From positions 658,454 through 722,453 of the forward strand of contig NZ_FOUK01000001.1 in the NCBI RefSeq assembly GCF_900114845.1: a stretch of 64,000 bases of DNA, read 5' to 3'. Position numbers and translations under genes: made by a program. Within the stretch, counting starts at the first letter, position 1; every line of letters starts with the position of its first letter. This document shows, piece after piece, positions 40,163-47,910 of the stretch. Under the pieces are notes generated by a model that saw nothing but the letters and a program-made list of their open reading frames with translations, ran no database searches and was not told the DNA's origin. The stretch comes from Pimelobacter simplex. GTDB lineage: Bacteria; Actinomycetota; Actinomycetes; Propionibacteriales; Nocardioidaceae.

Positions 40163-41439
40163 CAGGGCAACTGAACCGAGTCGATGTCACATTGGCTGAG
40201 CTTGGCGTAGGTCGTCGTCAGCCATCCGCTCTGCTGCTCGACCGGTAACTCGAGCCACTTTGCGTCCGACTCGCTGCCCTTCAAAGTGAGCGCCCCATCC
40301 CGAAACAAGATCCATCGCCCAAGCTGACGGCGCACGTCGTACCACGCTTCGGGCGGTCCGGAATTCGACACGAACTCTGGACAGAGACGCGGCATCGTCA
40401 GTGCATCTGTCGCGGTCTCGTCCTCGTGACGTCCTCGGAGTAGGTCTTCTGTCGACAGATCGATCACGCCGTCGCGTGAGCGCAGAAGTTCTGCCGTTCG
40501 TACGGGCACGAGCTGCACAAAGCGGTCGGGCAGTTGCACCCCAGCGTCTTTCAGAAGGGACGCTTGGCGGTCTATCCGCTTTGCGAGGCCCCTGACATTG
40601 CGGCTTGTTTCGAGGGACATGCACACCTGCGGCTTTTGACCAGCGCAATCCCATCCGAGTCCGCCGTCGACGGCCCGATACCGCTCGTGCTCACCCACGC
40701 TCAGCGCTCCAGCAGCGGCAACCCCCGGGACCAGAACGAGTCCGCCAAGCAATGCGGCTGCGGCCGACGAGCGGGTCCACGGCAGGTTCGCTCCCCAGCA
40801 CAGCAACACCGCGACACCGAGTGCAGCCAGCGACTGCAAGAGGAGGGTGCTGGACGCAAAGGTCTCGCCGATCAGCGGTCCAGTGACACCGCCTGTCCGA
40901 AACACCTCCGGGATAGCGCCAGTGGCAGAAAGTACACCCACGGCGAACGCCAGTGTCGCCGCGACCGGGACCAGCCATTGCCTACGTCCGAGGCTCGCAA
41001 CAAGTACGCCGATTCCGACGTTTGCGGCCAGCACGCACAAGGCCGGCACGACCACCCAATAGGTCGTGGGGAACGCGTGAGAGCCGGCCAGGCTGGCTGC
41101 GGTAGTCGTCACCAAACAGGTGCCGACAACAGCGACCGACGCCATCGCCCAGACAGCAAACGCCGGCTGGAGCCAGGCGCGAAGCGGCCTAGTGCTGGTT
41201 AAGCTGATCGAGGCGACGCCTGCGTTCGCCATTCGGACATATGCAGCGCAGGCCATTCCAGCCGCAATCGGGCCGACCAATGTGACACTGAAGGTCCCCC
41301 AGTCAAGTGCCATCTTCCAGGACCCGAGCCACTCGATTCCCCTGCTGGTCGCAGATATCGCTGCTGCCGCGAGCAAGGCGACAAACTGCGCGACGACAAC
41401 GCCGGGCCTGCCTAGCCAGGCGAAGAATCGGGACCTCAA
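40159..41439 (-). CDS. Island membrane protein with C-terminal soluble domain
   Basis: 426 residues. About six membrane segments span residues 10-255, followed by an about 165-residue soluble domain with WDCAGQKPQVCM and CPEF cysteines that may face outside. The ATG overlaps the stop of the ABC ATPase gene (ATGA), so the two are translated together. The plan fits the permease or effector-binding part of an ABC-2-type exporter. No named family can be assigned. Confidence 0.72.
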   Translation of the reverse strand: MRSRFFAWLGRPGVVVAQFVALLAAAAISATSRGIEWLGSWKMALDWGTFSVTLVGPIAAGMACAAYVRMANAGVASISLTSTRPLRAWLQPAFAVWAMASVAVVGTCLVTTTAASLAGSHAFPTTYWVVVPALCVLAANVGIGVLVASLGRRQWLVPVAATLAFAVGVLSATGAIPEVFRTGGVTGPLIGETFASSTLLLQSLAALGVAVLLCWGANLPWTRSSAAAALLGGLVLVPGVAAAGALSVGEHERYRAVDGGLGWDCAGQKPQVCMSLETSRNVRGLAKRIDRQASLLKDAGVQLPDRFVQLVPVRTAELLRSRDGVIDLSTEDLLRGRHEDETATDALTMPRLCPEFVSNSGPPEAWYDVRRQLGRWILFRDGALTLKGSESDAKWLELPVEQQSGWLTTTYAKLSQCDIDSVQLPW

Positions 41440-42173
41440 CGGACGGCCTTAGAGATTGTGCTCAGAAACGCAAGCTCGGCCGATCGTTCTGGACCACCGT
41501 GTTCCTTTACAAAGGCTTTCGTTGGGCCATGGTGCAGTACGCGCCCCTCGGCCAGCACGACCAATCTCGTCGTCATCTTCTCCACGTCTTCCATGACGTG
41601 GCTGCTGATGAACACGCTTGAGGTACTCGGCAAATCCTGGATGAGGCGTCGTAGATTGGCCCTCTGTTCCGGGTCAAGGCCGGTGGTCGGCTCGTCGAGT
41701 AGCAGTACAAGTGGATTCGTCACCAGGCTCGCCGCAAACGCCAGCCGACGCTGCATCCCCCCTGAGAGGCTACCGATGCGGTCCTTCCGGCGACCAGACA
41801 GCTCCACCTTCTCGAGAAGTGCAGAAGCCCGTCGACCCGCCTCGCGAGCAGGAACGCCTCGCAGCCACGCAAAATAGGTCAATGCGTCGCCGGTCGCCAT
41901 TTCTGCGGGCAACTCCAACGTTTGCGGCATGTACCCAACCGACTGCAACACATCGATACGTCGTCGACCGTACAGGTCCTGTCCACCGAGCGTGACCGAC
42001 CCTCCCTGTGGACGCCTCGCACCAGCGAGGGTCGCGAGGAGGGTCGATTTGCCAGCGCCATTGACACCGACCAAGCCCGTGACACCGCTACCTAGGACCA
42101 GCTCGTCAACATGAACAGCATCTGAGTTGGCGCCCGGGTAGCGACACCGAAGGGCGGTCAGCGAAAGCTCCAC
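41436..42173 (-). CDS. ABC transporter ATPase (exporter type) of the island
   Basis: 245 residues with Walker A GVNGAGKST at about residues 38-46, MPQTLELP Q-loop, signature LSGGMQRRLAFA, Walker B LLLDEPTTGLD and an H-loop in ISSHVMEDV. Single-domain ATPases of this CcmA-like type drive ABC-2 exporters for antibiotics, lipids or peptides. The GTG is 9 bases after the stop of the secreted protein gene, and it overlaps the next membrane protein gene, so secreted protein, ATPase and membrane partners form one operon. Confidence 0.9.
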   Translation of the reverse strand: MELSLTALRCRYPGANSDAVHVDELVLGSGVTGLVGVNGAGKSTLLATLAGARRPQGGSVTLGGQDLYGRRRIDVLQSVGYMPQTLELPAEMATGDALTYFAWLRGVPAREAGRRASALLEKVELSGRRKDRIGSLSGGMQRRLAFAASLVTNPLVLLLDEPTTGLDPEQRANLRRLIQDLPSTSSVFISSHVMEDVEKMTTRLVVLAEGRVLHHGPTKAFVKEHGGPERSAELAFLSTISKAVR

Positions 42174-42182
42174 CTCAGGATC

Positions 42183-42668
42183 TTAGAGCCCGTTAACGCG
42201 GATGTACGGGTTGCGGCTGCAGGCGTCGGGACTCATGGACTGGTCCTCGCAGACCTTGTACCAAACGCGGACAGAGCCCTCCTGGCTGCGGGAGGTATAG
42301 TCGTCGCTGTCGTACTGGTCCTGCCAGGAACTGCTCGTGGTCCGAGCACTCTGGTCCTGGTGGAAGGTGAGCGACCATCCGACCGTCCCATCCGACGGCT
42401 TCTTGACGAGGTACTGGTAGTCCGTCTGCGTGTAGACGCCATTGCCGCCAGGCGCAAGGTCCTTGTAGTAGGTGTGGTTCTTCACGTAGCCGTTCTTGGT
42501 GTACACCGTTCCGTACGCCGCCGCCTGGCCGTCGCCAGTCGCCTTGAGCGGAGCGGAGCGGCTGTACCAGTTCTCGCTGAAGGCATCTGCTGCCGGCGAG
42601 ATGGCCAGCGCTGCGCCACACACGAGCGTAGCCGCCGCGAGCTTCTTGCGATCCACGGAGAGCCGCAT
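42183..42668 (-). CDS. Secreted protein of the island, unknown function
   Basis: 161 residues from the ATG at 42668 (AGGTAGGG upstream; a GTG seven codons earlier is less likely). A clear signal peptide ends at about residue 30 (AISPAADA before FSENWY). The mature part is about 130 residues, rich in Tyr, Ser, Asp and Gln, with GGNGVY, TFHQD and two cysteines (VCEDQ, DACSRN) near the C-terminus. It is the first gene of the ABC operon. A small secreted protein plus ABC ATPase plus multi-spanning proteins is the layout of lactococcin-972-like loci, but the sequence itself is not recognised. Confidence 0.72.
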   Translation of the reverse strand: MRLSVDRKKLAAATLVCGAALAISPAADAFSENWYSRSAPLKATGDGQAAAYGTVYTKNGYVKNHTYYKDLAPGGNGVYTQTDYQYLVKKPSDGTVGWSLTFHQDQSARTTSSSWQDQYDSDDYTSRSQEGSVRVWYKVCEDQSMSPDACSRNPYIRVNGL

Positions 42669-43021
42669 GCGTTCCCTACCTTTCGTCACGCGATCGCTCT
42701 GACCGCTGGGGCCACATGGTTGATGAAGCCTGGTGAAATGTCAAGCAAGATGTTCACTCATCTGCCAAGAACTAGGCAGGGCTAGAACGCTGCGGCGTAC
42801 GTCCGATGCCTTCGGGCGTAACCGGCTACAGGCGCTGGCCTGGCCTTGGGTCAGTCGGAGCCTCTTTCGCCGGTTGTTTCTCGACGAGGGCGCAATGTTG
42901 CCCGCCAGGACCTTCAGGACGCCGTCAGAGAACTATCTGCAGCGCAGCGGGAAGCCAGCACCTAGAAGCCTCCTTGGTTCGCTCGCGCCGGAGGGCGTCG
43001 GCGGGAGTAGGGAGGCATTGG
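42669..43021. other. 353-base non-coding gap between the island and tRNA-Lys
   Basis: No convincing gene is seen. On the minus strand TTGACA (42744-42739) with AACCAT 17 bases on (42721-42716) is a plausible promoter for the secreted protein gene. The base composition changes back to GC-rich near the tRNA. No integrase, direct repeat or copy of the tRNA 3' end was found. Confidence 0.5.
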
Positions 43022-43094
43022 TAGGCCGTGCGGGGCTCGAACCCGCGACACTCGGATTAAAAGTCCGGTGCTCTACCAACTGAGCTAACGGCCC
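43022..43094 (-). tRNA. tRNA-Lys (TTT)
   Basis: A 73-base cloverleaf on the minus strand: acceptor GGGCCGT/ACGGCCT, D-stem GCTC/GAGC, anticodon loop CTTTTAA with TTT, T-arm GCGGG TTCGAGC CCCGC. It borders the AT-richer island. Confidence 0.95.
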
Positions 43095-43103
43095 GGGGCG
43101 AGC

Positions 43104-43877
43104 CTATCGAGCGCCCCGGCGCCGGCGCCGTCCCGGTCCGCCACCGCGGGCCGCGGTCCGCTGGTCGCGGAAGAGCGGCGGGAGGAAGCGGAGCATCAGC
43201 GCCGACCAGGTGGTGTGGGTGAGCAGCGGGGCCTGCAGGCCGCCGGTGGCGCGGCGCTGGAGGGCGAAGAGGGTGCCCATCGCGCCGGCCGCGAGGACGA
43301 GGGCCGGGTTGCGGGTGGTCGAGGTGGCGAGCGCGTAGACGGCGGTCGAGGCGACGACCGGACGGCGGTCGCCGAGCGCGGCGTAGAGGGCGCCGCGGAA
43401 GAACACCTCCTCGCCGAAGCCGTTGGCGAGCGTGGTGGCCAGGACGATGGGTCCCTCGCCCTCGTCGGCGAACCGCAGCACGCGGCGGAGGGCGTCGTCG
43501 AGGACGGGGATCCGGCGCGCGACCAGCGCGGCGGCGTAGAAGAGGCCGAAGGCGCCCGCCCCGGTGGCCACCGGGGTGAGCACCGGACGGCGCAGCGTGG
43601 CGTCGCGGTTCTCGATCCAGCCGAGGTGAAGGGGGCCCGAGGCGAGCCCGCCCGCGGTCCACACGCCGGCCACGGCGGCGGTCGACAGGTAGAACTCGCG
43701 CGAGCCGGGTGCCGTGGAGAGCGAGGCGCCGAGGAGCCCGGCGCCGGTGACCGCGGTGGCCGCGACGACGCGCCGGCGTCGTGACCGGACGGCGGCAGTC
43801 TCGGGGACCTCGTCGCGGACGACGTGCGACAGCGGCCGGGGGAGCAGGCGGTCGAGCCGGCTCGGGGGGCGGGTCAC
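43104..43877 (-). CDS. CPBP (CAAX-type) intramembrane metalloprotease
   Basis: 257 residues with about six to seven membrane segments. EEVFFRGAL carries the EExxxR motif and THTTWSALML the later histidine motif of the CPBP/Abi family. Members process prenylated or peptide substrates or give bacteriocin immunity. The GTG overlaps the stop of the upstream NAD(P)-binding protein. A basic tail (GPGRRRRRGAR) ends it 10 bases before tRNA-Lys. It is the third gene of the sigma-like/NAD-binding/protease operon. Confidence 0.85.
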   Translation of the reverse strand: MTRPPSRLDRLLPRPLSHVVRDEVPETAAVRSRRRRVVAATAVTGAGLLGASLSTAPGSREFYLSTAAVAGVWTAGGLASGPLHLGWIENRDATLRRPVLTPVATGAGAFGLFYAAALVARRIPVLDDALRRVLRFADEGEGPIVLATTLANGFGEEVFFRGALYAALGDRRPVVASTAVYALATSTTRNPALVLAAGAMGTLFALQRRATGGLQAPLLTHTTWSALMLRFLPPLFRDQRTAARGGGPGRRRRRGAR

Positions 43878-44776
43878 CGCTCGGCCCGGCGCTCGGCGAG
43901 CGCGGCGCGGACGGCGTCGTCGTACGACGTGCGGCGGAACGGGACGAGCTCGCGGATGCTCGGGTCGGTCACCACGACCTCGTTGACCATCGAGTCGATG
44001 AGGTTGCGCCCCGCCCGGACGTCGACGTCGGTCACCAGCGCCAGCCAGCGCGACGACAGCCCCGGGCTGAGCAGTGGGACCGGCACGATGGGGAGCCGGC
44101 GGCCCTCGATCGCGGCCACCCGCCCGAGCATGTCCGCATAGGCGAGCACCTCCGGCCCGCCGATCTCGAAGGTGCGGCCGAGCGCGTCGGGGTGGTCGAG
44201 CACCCCCACGAGGTAGCGGACGACGTCGGCGACGGCGATCGGCTGGGTGCGGGTCCGCACCCAGCGCGGCGTGATCATGGCCGGGAGGTGCTCGACCAGC
44301 TGCCGGGTGATCTCCCACGAGATGCCGCCGTGCCCGACCACGATCCCGGCGCGCAGCACCGTCACCGGGACGCCGCCTCCGGCTAGCAGCGACTCGACCT
44401 CGCGCCGGCTGCGCAGGTGCGCGGAGAGGTCGTCGTGGTCGTCGCCGAGGCCGCCGAGGTAGATGATCCGGTCCAGTCCCGCGGCGCCGGCGCGCTCGCC
44501 GAACGCCGTGGCTGCGGCGGCGTCGCGGCGCTCGAAGTCCGCGTGCCCCAGCGCGTGCACCAGGTAGTACGCCGCCCGCGCGCCCGTCAGCGGCACGTCG
44601 AGCGAGCCCGGCTCCGCGACGTCGCCGAAGACGGCGGTGCCCGGACCGTCGTACCGGTCGGGGTGCCGGGTCATCACGCGGACGTCCTCGCCGGCCTCGG
44701 CCAGAGTGGCGACCAGGCGGCGGCCGACGAAGCCGGTGCCGCCCGCGACGAGCACCGGGCCCGCGGGGGCGGTCAC
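43874..44776 (-). CDS. NAD(P)H-binding NmrA-like protein
   Basis: 300 residues. VAGGTGFVGRRLVATLAEAG at the N-terminus is an atypical-SDR Rossmann motif, followed by YYLVHALGH and a late GGPEVLAYADMLGRVA segment as in complex-I-assembly-like and NmrA-type proteins. It lacks a clear YxxxK. It may be a redox-sensing or quinone-linked protein rather than an enzyme. Start and stop overlap both neighbours by four bases, so all three genes are co-translated. Confidence 0.85.
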   Translation of the reverse strand: MTAPAGPVLVAGGTGFVGRRLVATLAEAGEDVRVMTRHPDRYDGPGTAVFGDVAEPGSLDVPLTGARAAYYLVHALGHADFERRDAAAATAFGERAGAAGLDRIIYLGGLGDDHDDLSAHLRSRREVESLLAGGGVPVTVLRAGIVVGHGGISWEITRQLVEHLPAMITPRWVRTRTQPIAVADVVRYLVGVLDHPDALGRTFEIGGPEVLAYADMLGRVAAIEGRRLPIVPVPLLSPGLSSRWLALVTDVDVRAGRNLIDSMVNEVVVTDPSIRELVPFRRTSYDDAVRAALAERRAER

Positions 44777-45051
44777 GACGCCTCCCGGTCCGGGACGAGG
44801 CTGAGCAGCCAGCCCTGCGGCGAGCGGCCGGAGGCGGGCTGCGCGGCGGCGTGCCGCCAGGCGGTCGCGTAGCGGCGGCGGACCGCCTTCGCGGCGGCGT
44901 CCCGGTTGCCGTGCCGGCACAGCTCCAGGCGCCAGGCCGCGGCGCACGTCGCGTCGTAGAGCTCGCCGAAGGCGCGGACGTCGCCGTCCGCGGCCCGGCT
45001 CAGGAGGTCCGCCAGCGCGGAGTCCGGCAGGGCGGTGCGCGTGCTGCTCAT
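44773..45051 (-). CDS. Stand-alone sigma-70 region-2-like protein
   Basis: 92 residues from the ATG at 45051 (GGAG five bases upstream). DLLSRAADGDVRAFGELYDATCAAAWRLEL and YATAWRHAA, then SGRSPQGWLLSLV, follow the region-2 helices of ECF sigma factors, but region 4 (-35 recognition) is absent and the protein simply ends. It could be a decoy or partner that binds core RNA polymerase, or a decayed sigma factor; tight coupling to the downstream genes argues it is still translated. It is divergent from the MerR-DICT regulator. Confidence 0.7.
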   Translation of the reverse strand: MSSTRTALPDSALADLLSRAADGDVRAFGELYDATCAAAWRLELCRHGNRDAAAKAVRRRYATAWRHAAAQPASGRSPQGWLLSLVPDREAS

Positions 45052-45063
45052 GACCACTCCAGA

Positions 45064-45097
45064 AGTTGAACAAACTGCTCAACGAGTTGTTTAGGAT
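45064..45097 (+). promoter_or_regulatory. Promoter and candidate operator between sigma-like and MerR-DICT genes
   Basis: TAGGAT (45092-45097) ends 6 bases before the GTG at 45104, indicating a leaderless transcript. The preceding AT-rich stretch has imperfect inverted parts (AACAAACT and AGTTGTTT flanking eight bases) inside a 52-base divergent gap, a usual layout for MerR-family autoregulation. Confidence 0.5.
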
Positions 45098-45103
45098 TAG
45101 GGT

Positions 45104-45985
45104 GTGAGCATGGACCACGGGCCGGACGCGGCGCAACCCCCCGCCGACGCGGTGGACCTCACGATCGGCGACCTCGCCCAGCGCACCGGGGTCAGCACGG
45201 CCGTGCTGCGGATGTGGGAGACCCGGCACGGATTCCCCGACCCGCGCCGGCTGGCCAGCGGGCACCGGCGCTACTCGGCGAGCGACGTCGACCTGGTCCG
45301 CCAGGTCGTTCGGCGCAAGGACGCCGGCATCCGGCTCGACGTGGCGATCGCGGAGGCGGCCGCGACCCGGCCGCCCGCGAGCCCGTCGGTCTTCGCCGAG
45401 CTGCGCCGCCGGCACCCGGCGCTGGCAGTTCACCGGCTGCGCAAGTCGACCCTGATCGCGCTCTCGTGGGCGATCGAGGACGAGTGCTGCGCGGTCGCCG
45501 ACCGGCCGGTCCTGTTCGGCGCCTTCCAGCGCCCCGAGTTCTACGCCCCGTCGGCCCGGCGCTGGGCCGAGCTGGCCCGGGTCGCCCGCTCCGCCGTGGT
45601 CTTCGCCGACGGCTGGTCGGGCGGCGTCGACGACGCGGAGGGCCCGGTCCGGGTCACCCTCGACCCGAGTGCCCCGCTGCGCCGGGAGTGGTCCGTGGTC
45701 TGCGACGCCTTCGACTCCACCGCCTGCCTGGCGGCCTGGGAGCTGCCGGGGCAGAGCGCGGTGCCCGACCGCGAGCGCCTCTTCGAGGCACTCTGGACCG
45801 TCGACCCGGTCGCCGTCCGGGACGCCGCCCGGGTGGCCGCCGCGGTCGCGGCCGACGCCGGCGTCGCCGGGGCGCCGGCGCTGCTCGACGAGCTCGCCGC
45901 GGCCCCGGCTCCGCGGGCCACCGCCCCGGCCGCGGTCACCGCGCTGTTCAACCGCGTCGTCGCCTACGTCGACCGGCTCTCCTGA
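45104..45985 (+). CDS. MerR-type regulator with DICT sensory domain
   Basis: 293 residues. The N-terminal winged helix (DLAQRTGVSTAVLRMWETRHGFPDPRRLASGHRRYSASDV) is at about 16-60. A DICT domain follows (KSTLIALSWAIEDECCAVADRPVLFGAF, then FADGWSGGVDD), a sensor found with GGDEF and light/photoreceptor proteins in actinobacteria and cyanobacteria. The C-terminal about 70 residues are helical and Ala-rich. It probably controls its own gene and the divergent sigma-like/NAD-binding/CPBP operon. The signal is unknown; light or membrane/redox state are inferences from relatives. Confidence 0.87.
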   Translation: MSMDHGPDAAQPPADAVDLTIGDLAQRTGVSTAVLRMWETRHGFPDPRRLASGHRRYSASDVDLVRQVVRRKDAGIRLDVAIAEAAATRPPASPSVFAELRRRHPALAVHRLRKSTLIALSWAIEDECCAVADRPVLFGAFQRPEFYAPSARRWAELARVARSAVVFADGWSGGVDDAEGPVRVTLDPSAPLRREWSVVCDAFDSTACLAAWELPGQSAVPDRERLFEALWTVDPVAVRDAARVAAAVAADAGVAGAPALLDELAAAPAPRATAPAAVTALFNRVVAYVDRLS

Positions 45986-46075
45986 GCGCCCAATCCGGCG
46001 CTCGGTCGCGCTGAGCCGGTGCCGCTGGCCGGCACCCTGCCCGCGCGCCCGCGCGGACGGCGCTTCATTGGGGCC

Positions 46076-46846
46076 ATGACCCAGATCCAGGCCCCGACGA
46101 ACCCGTCCACCACTCCCGGCCGCGTCGCCGACCGCGTCGTCATCGTGACGGGAGGAGCCCGCGGCATCGGCGCCGCCTGCGTGCGCGCACTCGTCGCCGA
46201 GGGCGCCCGGGTGGTGGTCGCCGACGTCCTCGAGGCCGAGGCGAGCGCCCTCGTCGCCGCGCTGGGGGAGCGGACGGCGTACGTCCCGCTCGACGTGACG
46301 AGCGAGGAGGCGTGGCAGCACGCGGTCGCGGCGGCCGAGGAGCGCTTCGGGCCGGTCTCGGGACTCGTCAACAACGCCGGCATCGTGCACATCGACCCGA
46401 TCGAGACCCTGAGCGAGGCCGACTACCGGCGGGTGATCGACGTCAACCAGGTCGGCGTCTTCCTCGGCATGAAGGCGGTCATCGGGTCGATGCGGCGCGC
46501 GGGGGGCGGCTCGATCGTCAACATCTCCTCGACCGGCGGGCTGGTCGCCTACTCCCGGATCCTCGGGTACGTCGCCTCGAAGTGGGCCGTGCGCGGCATG
46601 ACCAAGACCGCCGCGCAGGAGCTCGGCCCCGACGGCATCCGGGTCAACTCGGTGCACCCCGGCATCGTCGCCTCCGCGATGACCGCGAGCTCCGACCGCT
46701 CCCACGAGCAGGTCAGGACCCAGCCGCTGGCGCGGGCGGCGGACCCGTCCGAGATCGGCGCGCTCGTGCTCTTCCTGATCTCGGAGGAGTCCAGCTACAG
46801 CACCGGCTCGGAGTTCGTCGCCGACGGGGGCTTCACCTCGCTCTGA
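46076..46846 (+). CDS. SDR family oxidoreductase (hydroxysteroid/alcohol dehydrogenase-like)
   Basis: 256 residues from the ATG at 46076. TGGARGIG at 25-32, NNAG at 99-102, S152-Y165-K169 complete. It resembles 3-alpha/20-beta-hydroxysteroid and cyclic alcohol dehydrogenases. Together with the esterase and Baeyer-Villiger monooxygenase downstream it can supply the ketone for ring or chain oxygenation. A TTCATT box 6 bases before the start is a weak leaderless promoter. Confidence 0.9.
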   Translation: MTQIQAPTNPSTTPGRVADRVVIVTGGARGIGAACVRALVAEGARVVVADVLEAEASALVAALGERTAYVPLDVTSEEAWQHAVAAAEERFGPVSGLVNNAGIVHIDPIETLSEADYRRVIDVNQVGVFLGMKAVIGSMRRAGGGSIVNISSTGGLVAYSRILGYVASKWAVRGMTKTAAQELGPDGIRVNSVHPGIVASAMTASSDRSHEQVRTQPLARAADPSEIGALVLFLISEESSYSTGSEFVADGGFTSL

Positions 46847-46903
46847 CCGGGGTCGGCGATGGACTATTTCGAATAGGAATATGTCGGTTCCGCACAGTGG
46901 CAT

Positions 46904-46930
46904 CAGCGGCCCCGCCAGGCGGGGCCGCTG
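46904..46930. terminator. Perfect hairpin between SDR and esterase
   Basis: CAGCGGCCCCGCC and its complement are separated by a single A (46904-46930). The hairpin ends two bases before the -10 box (46933-46938) of the esterase, so it can end SDR transcription and also occupies the -35 region of the next promoter. Confidence 0.7.
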
Positions 46931-46932
46931 CC

Positions 46933-46938
46933 TACCTT
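46933..46938 (+). promoter_or_regulatory. -10 box of the esterase/BVMO operon (leaderless)
   Basis: TACCTT ends 6 bases before the ATG at 46945. The -35 position falls in the preceding hairpin. Confidence 0.5.
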
Positions 46939-46944
46939 CGCGTC

Positions 46945-47910
46945 ATGATCGACCAGCTCGACCCCGAGGTCGCCGGCTTCCTGGCGGTGCTCAACGAGGG
47001 CTTCCCGCCGGTGGCGACGATGACCGGCGCGGACGCGCGCGCCGCGACCAAGGCCCGGCAGGTCCCGCCGGCCAACCTCGACGACGTCCGCTCGGCCGAG
47101 GACGTGACCATCCCGGTCGCGGGCGGCACCATCGGCGCCCGCGTCTACCGGCCGCACGGCCCCGACGACGTCCGGCGTCCGCTCGTCGTCTTCCTGCACG
47201 GCGGCGGCTTCGTCTTCTGCGACCTCGAGAGCCACGACGGCTTCTGCCGCGACCTGGCCCGGGGCGTCGACGCGGTCGTCGTCTCGGTCGACTACCGGCT
47301 CGCCCCCGAGCACCCCGCGCCGACCGCCGCCGAGGACGCCTACGCCGCCCTGCTCTGGGCCAGCGAGCGTCACGACGAGCTCGGCACCGACCCGGCCCGC
47401 GTGGTCGTCGCCGGCGACAGCGCGGGCGGCAACCTCGCGGCCGTCGTCGCGCTGATGGCCCGCGACCGCCGCGGCCCGGCGCTGGCCGCGCAGGTGCTGC
47501 TCTACCCGGTCCTCGACCCGGCCTGCGACACCGCGAGCTACGCCACCTACGCCGAGGGCTACTTCAACACCCGGGCGAACATGGAGTGGTACTGGGACCA
47601 GTACCTCGGCCCCGAGCGCCGCCTGCCCGAGCCGCCCGAGCTGGTCGCGCCGGGCCGGGCCGCGAGCCTGGCCGGGCTGGCGCCCGCGATCGTCGTGGTC
47701 ACCGGCGCGGACCCGCTCCGCTCCGAGGGTGAGGCCTACGCCGCGGCGCTGGCCGCCGCCGGCGTACCGACCCTCGCCCGGACCTACCCCACGCTCTTCC
47801 ACGGCTTCCTCACGATCCTCTCGCTGCGGGCCGGTGCCTCGGCCCGCGCGCTGCTCCACGCCGACCTGCGCACGCTGCTCGCCCGAACCTCCCTGGAGAC
47901 CCACCCGTGA
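46945..47910 (+). CDS. HSL-family alpha/beta hydrolase (esterase)
   Basis: 321 residues with oxyanion-hole HGGG at 85-88, nucleophile S159 in GDSAGG, a late GADPLRSEG with the aspartate and LFHGF with the histidine. Such carboxylesterases cleave short-chain or alkyl esters in the cytoplasm. The stop overlaps the BVMO start (GTGA), so the two enzymes are made together; the esterase would hydrolyse the ester or lactone that the monooxygenase forms. Confidence 0.92.
   Translation: MIDQLDPEVAGFLAVLNEGFPPVATMTGADARAATKARQVPPANLDDVRSAEDVTIPVAGGTIGARVYRPHGPDDVRRPLVVFLHGGGFVFCDLESHDGFCRDLARGVDAVVVSVDYRLAPEHPAPTAAEDAYAALLWASERHDELGTDPARVVVAGDSAGGNLAAVVALMARDRRGPALAAQVLLYPVLDPACDTASYATYAEGYFNTRANMEWYWDQYLGPERRLPEPPELVAPGRAASLAGLAPAIVVVTGADPLRSEGEAYAAALAAAGVPTLARTYPTLFHGFLTILSLRAGASARALLHADLRTLLARTSLETHP

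Noticed and set aside
42669..43094. Integration site of a mobile element at tRNA-Lys
   Set aside because: No integrase, no transposase and no repeated tRNA end were found within the island or at its other border.
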